64,000 nucleotides of DNA from Saururus chinensis (Eukaryota > Streptophyta > Magnoliopsida > Piperales > Saururaceae): NCBI GenBank assembly GCA_035235625.1, contig CP141143.1, positions 44,749,178 to 44,813,177 on the forward strand, written 5' to 3'. Below are positions 1 through 12,435 of the stretch, piece after piece (within the stretch, counting starts at the first letter, position 1; the number at the start of each line of letters is the position of its first letter). A program made the translations under genes and the position numbers. The notes below the pieces were generated by a model. It worked only from the letters and a program-made list of their open reading frames with translations. It was not told where the DNA came from and did no database searches.

Positions 1-537
1 GTAATATTCCTTTAGAGCTTTGAGAGGTGCATCTACTAACTAATGTTTAGCCATGATGATGGGATAAGTAGTGATAGACGTGGTAGAAGTGGGGGAATTG
101 GTGGGAGAGTGTGTAGGGATGAAGGTCAAGGGTAACTTGGCTCTCCTAGGTGTCTGCTCGAGCTTAGGGTCAAGTGGTGCTAATAGGGGGAGCAAGGAGC
201 GACAACCACATATACACTACAAACAAACCAAACAATGTTAAGTGTAGAAAGGGAAAGAGTAAGCAAAAACTAACTATGGAGAAAAAGAAGCTCAAAATAA
301 AGAGAGAAAAGGATCTTGCAAACCGAAGAGAAGCACTATGCTTGCCAATGTCCACTTGTGGCCACAAGTGTAAAGAGCACGGACCTCAACTCAACCTGCA
401 ATATCAAATTAATAAAAAGTAATTAACTAAGAATTAACCTAAAAACTCAAGTAAACTAAAACTAAAGTAACTAGAATGATCCTACTACTAATTTAGTAAC
501 AAATCAACACCGTCCCCAACAACGTCGCCAAAAAACT
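1..537 (-). mobile_element. Leader of a minus-strand Athila/Tat-like LTR element (partial)
   Basis: This is the stretch directly downstream, on the minus strand, of the LTR at 538-1943, so it should be the 5' untranslated leader running toward gag. It starts with a tRNA-Asp-type primer site. No gag domain is recognisable here; the two opposing short open frames over positions 170-422 have no family signature and I do not call them genes. The rest of the element lies left of the window. The assignment rests on the LTR and primer site, not on coding sequence. Confidence 0.6.
510..530 (-). other. Primer-binding site, tRNA-Asp type
   Basis: Read on the minus strand it is TGGCGACGTTGTTGGGGACG. 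This differs at a few positions from the complement of the 3' end of plant tRNA-Asp (TGGCGCCGTTGCCGGGGA), the usual primer of Athila/Tat elements. It lies a few bases beyond the LTR end. Confidence 0.75.
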
Positions 538-1943
538 TGATAATATATAATTAAACCCTTTGCAAGTGTACAAGGTAATTATACTAGGATAAGTATTTAA
601 GGGTTGTCGAACCTTAGGGATGGATGAATTAATTACTAAATCTAAAAGAGGAATTTATTGATTATAGAAACTAAAAAGAACTTAAACTTATATTAAGCAA
701 AGGAAGTAATAAACTAAATTATAAGAAGAGATGAATATACTTAGGAAATCAAATCCACTATAGAACCATAACAATTTCTTAACCTTTAATCTAAATCTAG
801 TGTGAATATGAACAAGTATTCTTAGCTACAAGCTAAAATTACTTTAAAAAGAATCATTAATTAAATCCATGGCATGAACTATCTTTGCCAATAGCACAAA
901 TCATCTACACTAAACTAAACTATAGGCATGACTCATCTAATCTTAGTATAACTCATCCAAGTCATTAGTTATATGAACATTAAAACTATTGCATGACCAT
1001 CTCATCTAAATCACAGAAATTAGAATCGATGTAAATATCAAAACCACATCAATCAATCATCTACAAGACAATATATCAACATAGAATTGAATAAACATGA
1101 AAAGCTCTTCCATTAAAAAGAAAATCCTTGTCATACTATTGTCATTGTTCACAATTGAGATCTAAATTAAAAGGAAAAGAAACTGAAACTTATCTATAAT
1201 TTCATAAACTCCTAACTAAAAGAAAAATCTAGTCTTCCATGGTAGAAGAAAGCTCTTGAATCTCCATTGAAAACTTTGAATAATCTTCCATCTTCTCTTC
1301 AAAAAATCTACTGGAATTCTCCAATTTTGAGCCCTATATGACTTTATATAGGTAAAATAGTTGTAAGAGAAAGTCTAATAAGAAAAGGACTGAAAATTGG
1401 CCTAAAAAGGAAAGTGCACATTATCCTGTTTGAATGTCCAGCATGCCCGTTCCAACGGATGTACTGTTTCTAGAATCTAGACAGTTCTGTTTAGTTTCGT
1501 GTCAAGTTTTTGTTCAGGAAGCAAAGTTTGTTTATTGAATAGTCCATATTCCTGTTTAGTTCTCTACTCTGTTCATTAAGCTCTTTCTTCACGTCTATAT
1601 TAGTTTTCAACTTATTTGTAACTCCAAAAAGTCCAAATCATTTTAAAGTGTGTCAAGAGTGCTTTGAATTATTCCAAACATTATCAAAATACCTCAATAA
1701 GAGCACCTTACCTAAAAAACATAAAAGCTTTGCATTTTAGACATGCAAAATATAATTAAATCCCAACTTGATTCAAACACATGCCTAAATTGCTAATAAT
1801 TCCAAAATTAATTAATAATTAAAATAAAATACTAATGTCTATCTTAATATAAATAAACCATAATCAACTCTTAATTAACCTAATATATACTAGCAGGTAA
1901 GGTAAAAAGGCACATAAAATAGATATATATTTCATACTTATCA
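538..1943 (-). repeat. 5' LTR of Athila/Tat-like element, about 1.4 kb
   Basis: On the minus strand it begins TGATAAGTATG and ends in TTATCA, followed after a short gap by the tRNA-Asp primer site. Its opening resembles the start of the 3' LTR of element D at 32241 (both begin TGATA and reach a CACC/TGCC run within 40 bases), which suggests related families. It is AT-rich and has no coding capacity. Only one LTR of this copy is in the window, so a target duplication cannot be tested. Confidence 0.7.
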
Positions 1944-3034
1944 CCTGCTAACTACTATGCCAGTCTACTGCATTGGCTGATTCGCTCATCCAAGTTTGGA
2001 GAGTCCGCTCCCCTCCATCCATGTCACCTCAGTGACCCAACGCTACCCCCTTGGATGGGGACTTCGCCAACTGAATGATCTACTCCCGATATGCTATCTC
2101 TTCATGATCGGATTCATCCTTCTCCTCCTCAGCGACAAGTGCATTCATCCTTTCCCTTTTTGGATAGTGGCATGTAAAACAATTTAGGAGGAATGTTGGG
2201 CAGCAAGCAATAAATTGGCGACTTGAAGGAGCTACAGGGAACAGACTTAGCCAAGGGGTAGACTATACTCAACATCTTAGTAAAGCTTAGGACAAAACCT
2301 TGCAAGGGGCAGACTAGTGAGCAAGATAGATGAGAGGGGTTCGGTTTGGGAACAAGGTTGGTGCCTTGTTATTGTAATTTGTCTTGCTGAATCAAAGGTT
2401 TCGGGCCTCCTTTTTTGTTATCATGGGCTGAGGCCAAGGAATAGTTCATGGAATTCAAATAATCAGGTGTCAGGACGTTACCAATACACACTTCTCGTCT
2501 CAGAAGGGTGCTTGGAGGATGACCAATCGCCTCCTCCCGAACGATAGTACCTGAAGACCCCATCATGATTAGAGACAAAAAATGAAGCAACAAACACTTG
2601 GCCTCAACATACCAACCAAAAAAAACTGCAGGGCAAAGCAAAGGGAAGAAAAAAATAGAGGATGTCAAGATGTCAAGATCCATAGATGCCCTCATAGATA
2701 TGAGTGAATAAAATAAATATCAGAAGGGGAGACACCCTGACAAACCATCATCCTTGCTGGGCAGGAACTCGTTGAAGGCATTGAAGAAGAGCTCCTTGTT
2801 GAGGGTTCTACCTATTGCTTCTTCCTTATAGGCGATTGAAGGGAGGGTTGAGGGAGGGGATAGGGAAAGTGTTGATGTCCAAGGGTATAGGGTCATAGGG
2901 GATTACGATTTAGAAAATCAGATGAGTTTTTCCATTTGATGCTTGAGTAATATAAATAAGTATAATTTGATTTTTTTTGTTGAACCAACCTGTGAATTTG
3001 TTTGTAATCATAGTATATATAATATAATGTAAAT
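1944..3034. other. Unassigned spacer
   Basis: Between the Athila/Tat LTR and the solo LTR. It is less AT-rich than its surroundings and has open frames of 63-108 codons on both strands (for example 2369-2695 minus), but none shows a domain, splice pattern or family motif I recognise. It may be older host DNA or a decayed element. Confidence 0.3.
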
Positions 3035-3764
3035 TGGTGAGTCATGCCCTGGCACTCACCCAACCCGAGCCGAACCCAGTCCAAGGGAAGGTCGGCGTGC
3101 ACGGGGGTGATGAAAGATTGAATTAGAGGAAGACTTGACCCCTTAAATGGGTGACACAACATGAAGTGGCACACCTAAATACTTTGTATAAGAGAAATAA
3201 GGAAAATAAAGGACAACATAACCATAATTAGTCCTCAACAAGTACCTGCATCCATATGTCACAAAGCCATCTCACGACTTAAATAAAAAGTCAACATGAG
3301 TCTAAAGGCAACACGGCGAACAAAGTATATAACATAATCGACAAGACATAAAACTCCAAACAACAAGTTGCATAGACAAGCAAGATACATAGGGCCTCTA
3401 AGAACCCTCTCCTACTCCAGACCACCCACTAATCGTTCCTCATAGAAGAAATCCTAGCTGTCTGCATGTCGCACCATGCAACCCCAAAATAGAAAATAGA
3501 CAAGAAAGTGGGGTGAGTAAAAGAATACTCAGCAAGGTTTTTTGTTTCAAAAGAATAAATCTGAAATCATTATAAATATCTCACACACAATTCATCACAT
3601 ATAGCACCCATCCATTCTAGGATCATTGCATAAACTGTGCATATATCATGAATATCCATCACATACAAATGCTCATAATATCATAAACATAACTCTGACA
3701 TGCTATTCCCACATGGCACATCATCATATCATCTTATTCGTGATTCATCCTTATTACATACAAC

Positions 3765-4075
3765 CATCCTGCATAAGAGTGTCTCAATCACACTATCCAT
3801 AGTATACAAAATTATTCTCAATCACAAGCATTCATCCTGCATGAGAGTCTCTAACACCCTATCATAATCATGCATAACCATACCCAATCAGAAGTAATCA
3901 TCTTGCATGTGAGTGTCTCAAACACACTAACATAGTCATGCATATCCATACTCAATTATAAGCATTCATCCTGCATGTGAGAGTCTCAAACACACTAACA
4001 TAATCATGCATATCCATACTCAATCATCAGCATTCATCCTGCATGTGTGTCTCAAACACACTGACATAATCATTC
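3765..4075. repeat. Tandem array of about 63-bp units inside the solo LTR
   Basis: About five imperfect units, each with a form of CATCCTGCATGTGAGTGTCTC followed by AACACACTAACATAATCATGC. It lies in the part of the LTR that would be removed by the proposed LTR intron. The same place in other LTRs of the window also carries arrays, with different unit sequences. Confidence 0.75.
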
Positions 4076-5870
4076 ATAGAGAAAACAACCCTGCTTATTT
4101 AGCCGAAGCATAAGTTGTCCTTGCTCACTCCGGACAATCCCAGATTGGAAAGTCCAAAGGAACTATGTAGTTTGGGTAAAATCCCTAATGGGGAAGATAC
4201 CCCCTAGTAAGCTGGTGCACTCGGCTACACTAGCCTGGATTCTTAGGGTCTAGATGGTCTTAGTAGTTTGGTTTTCCTATAACATTGCCGCTCTTCTCAA
4301 CCCGGGGAGGAAAACTCGTCCTCGAGGGACGTAAAATCCCATCCTTTCGGATGTAAAACCAAATGAAAAAGCCATCGATCAATTAATCTGGCAAGCAATA
4401 TCACCCAATTGCATCGAATCAATGAATCATGGCTAATCTCATTCATAAACTATTTTCATGATGCATGCAACATGGTACATACGTGGGCAACACTACGTGA
4501 ATTTTAATTCATGAGATGTGTTCCCATTAGTGATGTATGCATCATTCCCAATCCATATGAATCACATGATTACCACAATTAATCCCACAAGTGTGTGCCC
4601 ATAGTAATGTTGTCCAAATCTAAGCATAAACATATGCATTATGAACAAACCATCGTCAACTACACACATATTCTCATAATTTAATCGTGGCTCCTCCTTA
4701 CAGAAATCATGGGTGAAAACCGGTGAAAACTTTGAAGAACACAAACTCAAGTCAATCACAACCTCATGCTAGACTTAGGTTAGTATGCTCATCACTACAC
4801 TTAAGCTTGACATGGAAATGTAATTCACCCATAATTTAGCATGACATGTACAATCAAAGTCCTTTCTCATGCTTTAAACTTGCTCAAATCTTAAGTAAAA
4901 CATGGAGAATCACTCAACATGAATTTAGGGTAAGAATAATAACATGCTAAAATCCAATAACCTGTAACTAACTTCATATTTGAACTACATCATAACTTTG
5001 AAGATAACATTCATGTCCTCACAGCAGCATTTCCAAGTAAAAATCACTCATCATAACCATAATAATGAGATTTAAAAAGAAGAACATGAAAATAAATAAA
5101 AATACTCAAAATGGAAAAACTGTTGTTTGGCTATTCGATCAGCTAGAAGGCTGTTCGAATACCTGGCCATTCGATCGGCCTCAGGGCCATTCGAACACCT
5201 ACATAGTAACTTTGGTTTGTCTTCAACCTTGCAAACCCAAAATCTAAAATACAAAAAATTGACATAAACAATCAAATCTAACTTCCAATCATAACAGTAT
5301 TGAAATATAAGCTCAGAAAATGATAGATCTAGTCATAAATCAACTAACACCCAAGGAAATGATTAGAAAGATCATGTTTTACATAAACCACCATTAAAGC
5401 TCAACATCAAGCAAAACCCACATAAATCATCCCAAACATCAAATCCGAAATCTAGACACATTTTGGAAGAAGAACCCTTACCTTTAGTGAAGTCTTGGTC
5501 GAAAATCAACACTTGAATCTCTTCAAATCCCTACCCACATTTAGGGTTTAGTTAATATTTTAATAAATCCAATTATTGTAGCTTAAATCAATTGAAAACT
5601 CATAGATCTAGCGCTTGCATTGTTCTAAAATGAAAATCCCTCATTAGAGGTTTGAAATAGAGATTAAAATAAGAAACTTTAGTGGTGTAAAATAAGATTT
5701 AACCTTGCAAAAGATGGGATTAAGAAAGATTAGGCAAACCCTAAGAAATTAGTGGAAAAATCAAGACTAATCTTACCTTAATCAAAATTTCCTCTTATAG
5801 AATGGGGATTAGGGCTTTTCAGCCTCTAAATCTCAGCCCTTCCAAAATGGGGATTGATCTGGGATTTTCT

Positions 5871-5877
5871 TTTTATA
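5871..5877 (-). promoter_or_regulatory. LTR TATA box (solo LTR)
   Basis: Reads TATAAAA on the minus strand, 390 bp from the LTR start, followed by AGAAAATCCC. The same spacing from the LTR start is seen in C1, C2 and the left H LTR. Confidence 0.6.
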
Positions 5878-6620
5878 GCAAGTTTAGGGGGTACACATAT
5901 TAGAAATTGGGGTACAAATAAAAGTTTGCACTAAAAATAGGTAATTTTTTCATTTAAGGCCTAAACTGAACTTTAAAAATTTTAAAACACTTTAATAATT
6001 AAATAAGTCAGTTTTAGGGTCTAGTGGGACCCATCACCCCAAATTACGAACGTCGGGCACACGGCGGGACCCGCACCCTCATTTTTGGAAAAATTACCAA
6101 AAATTCCATATAAATTTGGATAAACTTAAATTAACATAAAAACAAATAAAATGAAGAAAAACTTAAAGAAACTCATCATTAAGAATCATTAATACCAAAA
6201 CAAGACAAACCGGTAAAATAAACCAAAATTAATTAAAATAAACTAGATTTGGGTTAGGGATCTAACATGGTGTACTATAGAACTTTTAAAATCAGACGGT
6301 GTGACCTATTTGTTTATCATTAATTAGTATTTTATCCTAATTTGACCCATTTTACTCCCCAAAAAGTCAAAAGATTAAAATTCTACTCCCTATTTTTTAG
6401 GTTATGCCAATTTTGACTTTATAACAATATATCTTGCACTCCCAAACTTAGATTCTCATGCTCCTAGTTTCATTTGGAAGCTCTCATCGAGCTCTATCGA
6501 ATGAGATCTTACAAGTTACATGAGTATGTTTTATCAAACTTTTTTGTAGGCTCTACATAAATAACACATTTCTCAATAATATTTTTTATATCTATTATAT
6601 GATATATATATATGAGTCTC

Positions 6621-6785
6621 GTTTATATGACCCCAGGCCCACGCGCGCCTATGTGAGCCCGGGCTCTATGGGCCGTCGGATTTACATCCGGAGGCCCATA
6701 ATACTCACAGGGCATTTAAAATCGTGAGTATTATGGGCCGCCGGATGTAAATCTGACGGCCCATAGAGCCTAGGCTCATATAAAC
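6621..6785. repeat. Long near-perfect inverted repeat (hairpin)
   Basis: The right arm 6724-6785 (62 bp) is the reverse complement of the left arm 6621-6708 with only a few mismatches, once a 26-bp insertion in the left arm (about 6629-6654) is set aside. The loop is 15 bp. Arm cores are GGCTCTATGGGCCGTC and GACGGCCCATAGAGCC. The arms are much more GC-rich than the surrounding TA-rich DNA. It may be a foldback or MITE-type element, or a source of hairpin RNA. Confidence 0.85.
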
Positions 6786-6792
6786 TTTTTCC

Positions 6793-6859
<67 letters not shown>
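6793..6859. repeat. (TA)n(TG)n microsatellite
   Basis: About seven TA units run directly into about 26 TG units. The tract begins just right of the hairpin, which is flanked by TA tracts on both sides. Confidence 0.95.
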
Positions 6860-6861
<2 letters not shown>

Positions 6862-7790
6862 TCATATTTGCATATTTTTAATGCCCTTCTAAAACCCCAG
6901 AAGTGCTCTAATCAAATTAGACATGTTCCCACTTGTCCTGAATGAATAATATGCTCCACGACGCAAAATCCTTCAGCACCATTGTCTTCGTCGACCTGTT
7001 AAGTAATATTTACCATATGAGATTTGGATTTACAATTGCCTACTACAAGTGTATATAGCTTAATATAGAGCTTGTGTGTGGACTAATGTTCATTTTAATC
7101 CTAAGAGCATTGTATTATAACTATAGTATGCAAGAGAGAACTTCGTTCAATATATATTAGTTATAATTTATTTTATTCTATTTTATCTTATTTAATTTGT
7201 ATTTATAGGCATAATGCGTGCACATTTTTCCTAGTAGTTATAATCTAATTTTTTTCATTAAACCAGCCTATGATAAGTTTATAACAAACAGTTTGAAAAA
7301 TCATCTTTTGGCTAGCTTATCAGGAGCTTATTTAGATCAAATCTTTTTAAACTAAGGGTTCATTTGTTTACTCTGCTTTTGTCTAAATTAATTAAGCTTA
7401 GGAAAAGTTTCAAAATCTGGCTTTTTAAGACCATTTGTTTAACACTTATTTAATGACTAAATCAGTTGAAATATCTGATGCTTGTATATTGATTAATTAG
7501 AAAGATTCTTCTAAGATTAAGCGGAAATCCTTGTAATCACGTTTGGATGTAAAAAATTCTAAATGTATCAGATTCACAATGAATCGTTGGATTCATCAAA
7601 TTTTTTGCTTCATTTACGCTTTTCTAAGTACTCTTGTCACGCATCGAGATTTTTAAACTCATTTTTATTAATAAAACAGCAAAAACAGGATTTTCAAAAT
7701 TTTTTGTCAAACATTCGACAAGTTATATCAGGGAATGAGACAACAATTTTTTGAATATACGTGTACTAAATCAGAGTATATTAATAATCC

Positions 7791-10398
7791 AAGTTAAATC
7801 ATATCTTAGATCACACAGGGTCTTGCTCGAGTACATGTCTGAATATCTTGATATGTACAAAAACAAACAGATTGGTACTCATGTGCTTAAAGTCATCTAC
7901 CTTCAAGTGATTTAGCAAACATTATATTTGCCGCACATCCAAAGTCCTAAAGTAACTTTAACCCTACAAAGAACATGCATCACATAGATACTGAGTATAC
8001 GAGTATACCTAGTGGGATGGCTAAACAAGTACTATGTACTAACCATGTACATGATTATACTACATCACACAATCATCAACTATTAAATTCAACAAAAAAT
8101 ATCATCATCACCACACATAAGTGGAGTAGTCATAACATCATCAACACCACAACACATAAGTAGAATAACCATACCATTCATAAATGCATTTCTCATTATT
8201 TCACAATCATAACGTGACTCCCACTCAAAAGTCTCTAACTTCATAAGTACAAGTCAAAGGTTCTCTATGACATGATAGCAATATCTAGGAGTATAACCTT
8301 GCCTCACTAGACTATGAACTACCTACATTCATACTTCAAGTGTTCTGAAGTCTACCCGCCTCATCAACACTATAAAGCTAAGGCCTACATTGGCTCATGG
8401 ACCTAAGTGGTTAGGGTTCCGACTTCCATGATTATTAAAACCTCTTGTATTATGCTATATAGGAGCAGTCATCTTTTAATGTTTTGGACCATTCGAACAC
8501 GACTCCTGGGCCAGGGAAGTGGTTCTACATAACTTCATTTCTTAGAGAGCGTAGAGACTTTGGTCCTTTTTCATACCAACCTCCTTTTGTCTACCTGGCG
8601 AAAGACTCATTTGAGCAGCCAAGGCACTAAGGGTTCCACCAATTTTAGTTGTCAAAAGACATCACTCCTGGAGTGCAGTCCATTACACAAAAATTCACTT
8701 ATAAAGGTAGTACATACATCCAAACATAATTCATCACATCATCATAGATAATTGCAATTCATGCATCAAAGAACATGCTATTATTCTTATATTAAAAACC
8801 TAACATTCCTTGAAATTGTCTTTAAAAATACCCAAAATAGACTTATTGTCATTGCACTCATCGATGTGTCAACTAGGTCAATGATGACCATCAGTAGCTC
8901 ATTGATCCATCAAACCCCTTGCCAACAGTGGGATGGAAAGCATAACCATCCTCATCAATGTCTGACTGATGCATCGACCTCACTATTGGTAACCTGTTGG
9001 TCACACACCGACATGTCGGCCAATTCACTGATGACCATTAGTAACTCATCGACACGTTGAACCCTTGCTGATAGTAGGATGATAAGGACAACCATCTTTT
9101 TTGATGCCTCACTGACGTGTCAACCTCACTGTTAGGGACCCATCGCTAACTTTCCGACATGTCAATGCTCATCAATATCAGCACTGTCATATCCTTCGTT
9201 ACATCAACAATGTCATCAACATGTCGATGGGCATGCTTACTATCAATTGATCACTACCAATGAAAATAAAATATTAACTTAACATAATCATGACAAAATC
9301 CCATAATTATCCTTTACAGGCATTCATATCATGTAAGTAATCAAAACATAACTCATACAATCACTTCAAAAATAGATGATGGAATCAATGTTTGCAATCC
9401 AACATAAAATCATGCTTTCTCAACATCACCATGACAAGAATTCACAAAGAATCTTATTTTCATGCTTTTATATTCAATGATTTCATAATTCAAATCATAC
9501 TTGCATATTCCATCTTAAATCACAGTAACAAGGCTAGCAATTTGACCTATTTCACAATGTTAAGATCCTCCTTAAAACTCATAGAAATATACTCCATCCC
9601 TTGATTTCTCTTAATAGGTAAGCCCTTGATCTTCTCCTTCTTCATTTGGAGAAGTTTTTCCAAAAGAAATGGAGTCTAAATGCCTTAAAACTCACTTATA
9701 AGGGAAAGGGGATGAAAGTCTAATTTAAAACCATCAATCTAAGTAGTTTTTGAGCCAAAATTGCAAAACTACCTAAACCATCGACATGTCGAACCTTGTT
9801 GACAGTAAGTTTTGACTACACCTAGTCCCAACTTTAGATGGATTTAACTTCCTCATACAAGCTTTGATTAACACATTCTTGGTAGCATTACAAAGATATT
9901 GCTATCTACTTTCTAACCCCAAAATTTCAGTTCAAAATGCATCATGTAGAAAAAATTATAACCTTAAGATAACTAAGAATTATATCATGAGGTGTTTGCA
10001 AGTTAGAACTGCACAAACAATCATAACTCCTTCATCCAAACTCCAATTTATATAGTTTTAGAGGCATTTCATATGTCTATTTAGTTTCTACCGTCAAAGT
10101 TTCACACTTAAATTCACCACAAAAAATAAGTTATTGTACTTAGAATGACTAAAGGTCAATTTCACTATTTTCTACATGTACTCTAAAATTCCTTGTTGTT
10201 TCATCTATCATAACTTCCTCATTAATACTTTGATTTGCTCACTCTCACAAACTCTATGAAGATCTTTATGTCTACTATTCAATAATAAAGTTTTATATCC
10301 AGACTACATGTATAGATGAAGTTATTATACCAAGAAAATGTAAATGTCAAACTCACATGGCCAAATATAGGGAATTTAGAAAATTCTTAGATATTACA
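7791..10398 (-). repeat. Decayed 3' LTR of chromovirus A
   Basis: The right boundary is set by a minus-strand LTR start TGTAATATCTAAGA at 10398, next to degenerate integrase sequence. The left boundary is uncertain; I see no clean LTR end near 7800. The interior keeps the general character of the other chromovirus LTRs (AT-rich, CAT-rich). In place of their TTCGAA palindromes it has repeated CGACATGTCG-type palindromes at 8860-9240 and 9781-9792. No open frame here is convincing. Confidence 0.45.
8860..9240. repeat. Cluster of CGACATGTCG-type palindromic motifs
   Basis: Several short phrases built on CGACATGTCG, CGATGTGTC or CGACACGT occur within 400 bp. The perfect 12-bp palindrome CCGACATGTCGG is at 9008-9019, and TCGACATGTCGA lies further on at 9781-9792. 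Spacing is irregular, about 60-80 bp, with phrases such as ATCGACACGTTGAACCCTTG repeated in variant form. Confidence 0.65.
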
Positions 10399-12235
10399 TT
10401 CTTACTTACTTGAAATAATTGCATCCTCTTAATTCATCATGGTAAATCTTAGACAAGTTTTGATCTCTAATCTTCAAACCCAACTCGGTCTTCATCAAGA
10501 TTTGTGCTCTAGTTTCCACTCGAACATCAACTTCCACTACGCAATCCCACTATGTAATTCCACTTAAATTAATTACTACCAAGTGACATATCTCAGGGTG
10601 TGCAAGTTAAGGTACTTTCAGGCCAACACTAGTACTCGCATCCCATACTTTGAGTATTTCGCAAAGTCACAAAAGAAATATCTACCATGCACCAGTGCAA
10701 CCAACCTTGGAGCTATCCATTAACACACTGCGTCCCATACCATAGGGTTCTAACTATTTTTCCTCAGCAGTTCCACAACCCTTCGACATATTCACCTATG
10801 AGTATTCCAATGCTTAAAGTCTACCAAAAATTTATCAAATCTATGTAATAGTTTAAATGACCTAACAAAGTGTTGAGTCAACTTGTCTTTCCCCTTCAAA
10901 CTTAATCACAATTCTATATCATTTCCTGACAATTTATAATCATGAGGAGTTTCTCCCTGATCTATTAATCCCCTCAATGCAAAGAGACATCAACTCTTCT
11001 TTCATTAGTTGTCTTTCCCCAACTTCATTCCAACTTGTGGGTGACCACATCGTCATCCCTATAATGCTTCATATGGTGTCATTCCAATGCTATAATCAAA
11101 CCTATTATTGTAAGAGAATTCCATGAGTCGTAAGAATCTATCCCAATTTCCTTTCTATTCCAATACACAACCTCGAAGCATATCTTTTAAAGTTTGAATT
11201 GTCCTTCCGGATTGTCCATTTGTTTGAGAGTGAAAAGTTTTACTAAATTGTAGCTTAGGTCCCAAGGCATCTTGGATGCTTTTCTAATAATTAGATGTAA
11301 ACCTGGGATCTCTATTTGACACAATTGATAGTGGAGTTCCATGTAATCTCATTATCTCTTAAATGTAGAAATTTCCTAAATTTTTAGGTAATTGTGTCCA
11401 TCTAATGGGTAGAAAATTGATAGATTTGGTTAATCTATCTACCAATACCGAAATAACATCATTTTTTTCTTTAAGTCTTTGGTAATCCCACAACAAAATC
11501 AATTGTGATGTCATCTCATTTCCATCGAGGTATGTCTAAAGGATTAATGGTCCTTGCCAATTTTGATGTTCAGCCTTCACTTGTTGACATGTTACACATC
11601 GAGACACGAAATCTTAATATCTCTTCTCATCCCATTCTACTAAAACCCTTCTTTTGAGTCTCTATACATTTTAGTTCCATGAGGATGAATTGTATATTGT
11701 GAATGATGGGTTGTTTCCAATAATTCCTTTTTTAAATCTTCAATATTATGAACCACCAATTTGTTACTAAACCTTATGCCTTCATCAACTCCTTTTATGA
11801 AGTCTTTCTTCTCCTTTAACTCTTGTGTCTCCTTCTCCAACAATTGTGCTTCTAAAATGTTTTGTACCACTTGAGACTTAATGTTGCAATTAGCTCTAAT
11901 TGGTTTCCCCTTGCTTGGTAATTCCTCAATGTAAAAGGTAGCTAACACCTCAATGAAATCCCACTCTTTTAATAATAAACCAAACATAATTATTTTCGTC
12001 TATATACTCTATGCAACTACCACCACATTAGCTTTTCCAAGGTGATAAGAAATAATAGAGAAATCATAAGCCTTTAAATATTCCATCCATCTTCTTGTGA
12101 AGCATCCATCATCTTGTGAAAACCATGAAATTGTACAACTAAATTGGTCGAAAAGATTCCCTACATTGATAAGTCTTAAATGAGTAATTATATCCATCTT
12201 TCACCACCAAGTGTCCTACCAAATTTACTACCTTG
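10399..12235 (-). pseudogene. Chromovirus A pol remnant: RNase H tail and integrase
   Basis: Reading the minus strand from high to low coordinates gives the end of RNase H (RRWMEYLKAYDFSI, then YHLGKANVVV, near 12030-12100). A linker and the integrase zinc-region phrase SQYTIHPHGTKMY follow (11640-11987), and then the integrase core. The core shows CQQVKAEH, a DFVVGLP-like segment, LHGTPLSIVSNRDPRFTS and SHSQTNGQS, ending in YNNRFDYSIGMTPYEA near 11060-11110. Several stops and frameshifts break it, so no working enzyme is possible. The reverse transcriptase that should lie to the right is missing and 12236-12435 shows no match. Below about 10900 the integrase C-terminus is too decayed to follow. 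The family is Ty3/gypsy, probably chromovirus. Confidence 0.8.
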
Positions 12236-12435
12236 ATTTTTGACTTTCTACTGAAACATCAGTCACATTATTTACTTTAATTTGGACCTTAGAAATCTGT
12301 AAGTTCTTGGAAGGTTACTTGACACAAGTAATGTTACCAAATTTTCAAAGTAAATACTTTCGTTGACAATTCCAGGTCATAGGTTGGATAGTTTTGCCCA
12401 TAGGTTTTCCATGGCTAAGATAGTTGGTATCCGCA
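12236..12435. other. Short unassigned junction between A and B
   Basis: This stretch should hold RNase H and reverse transcriptase of element A, but no such motif is visible in any frame. It may be rearranged or inserted DNA at the point where element B arrived. Confidence 0.3.

Larger units (their letters stand above)
3035..6272 (-). mobile_element. Solo LTR of a chromovirus with perfect target duplication
   Basis: The LTR body is 3040-6267 (3228 bp), flanked by TGGTG at 3035-3039 and TGGTG at 6268-6272, a perfect 5-bp duplication. On the minus strand it begins TGTTAGATCC and ends GGGCATGACT, matching the LTR ends of element H. No internal domain or second LTR is present, so it is a solo LTR, the usual product of LTR-LTR recombination. 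A TATA box at 5871-5877 reads on the minus strand, with a splice-donor-like AAG/GTAAGA about 95 bp downstream at 5776. Confidence 0.88.
6273..7790. other. Unassigned AT-rich region with hairpin and microsatellite
   Basis: Apart from the hairpin and the microsatellite listed separately, I see no coding frame or transposon end. The part after 7350 begins with a phrase typical of small non-autonomous transposons (AGGGTTCATTTGTTTAC), but I could not find the matching inverted copy. Confidence 0.3.

Noticed and set aside
510-530. tRNA-Asp-like sequence as a tRNA gene
   Set aside because: Only the complement of the tRNA 3' end is present, next to an LTR end; it is a primer-binding site. The same holds for 44676-44695.
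1996-2187. Plus-strand open frame with a hydrophobic stretch
   Set aside because: Only 63 codons, with no supporting signal beyond one possible membrane segment.
2369-2695. Minus-strand open frame of 108 codons
   Set aside because: No recognised domain, no conserved motif and unrelated open frames on the other strand over the same bases.
3765-4075. Regularly spaced repeats resembling a CRISPR array
   Set aside because: The units are contiguous and degenerate over their whole length, lie in a plant LTR, and have no unique spacers.
7353-7560. Possible small non-autonomous transposon starting AGGGTTCATTTGTTTAC
   Set aside because: No inverted copy of the phrase or target duplication could be found downstream.
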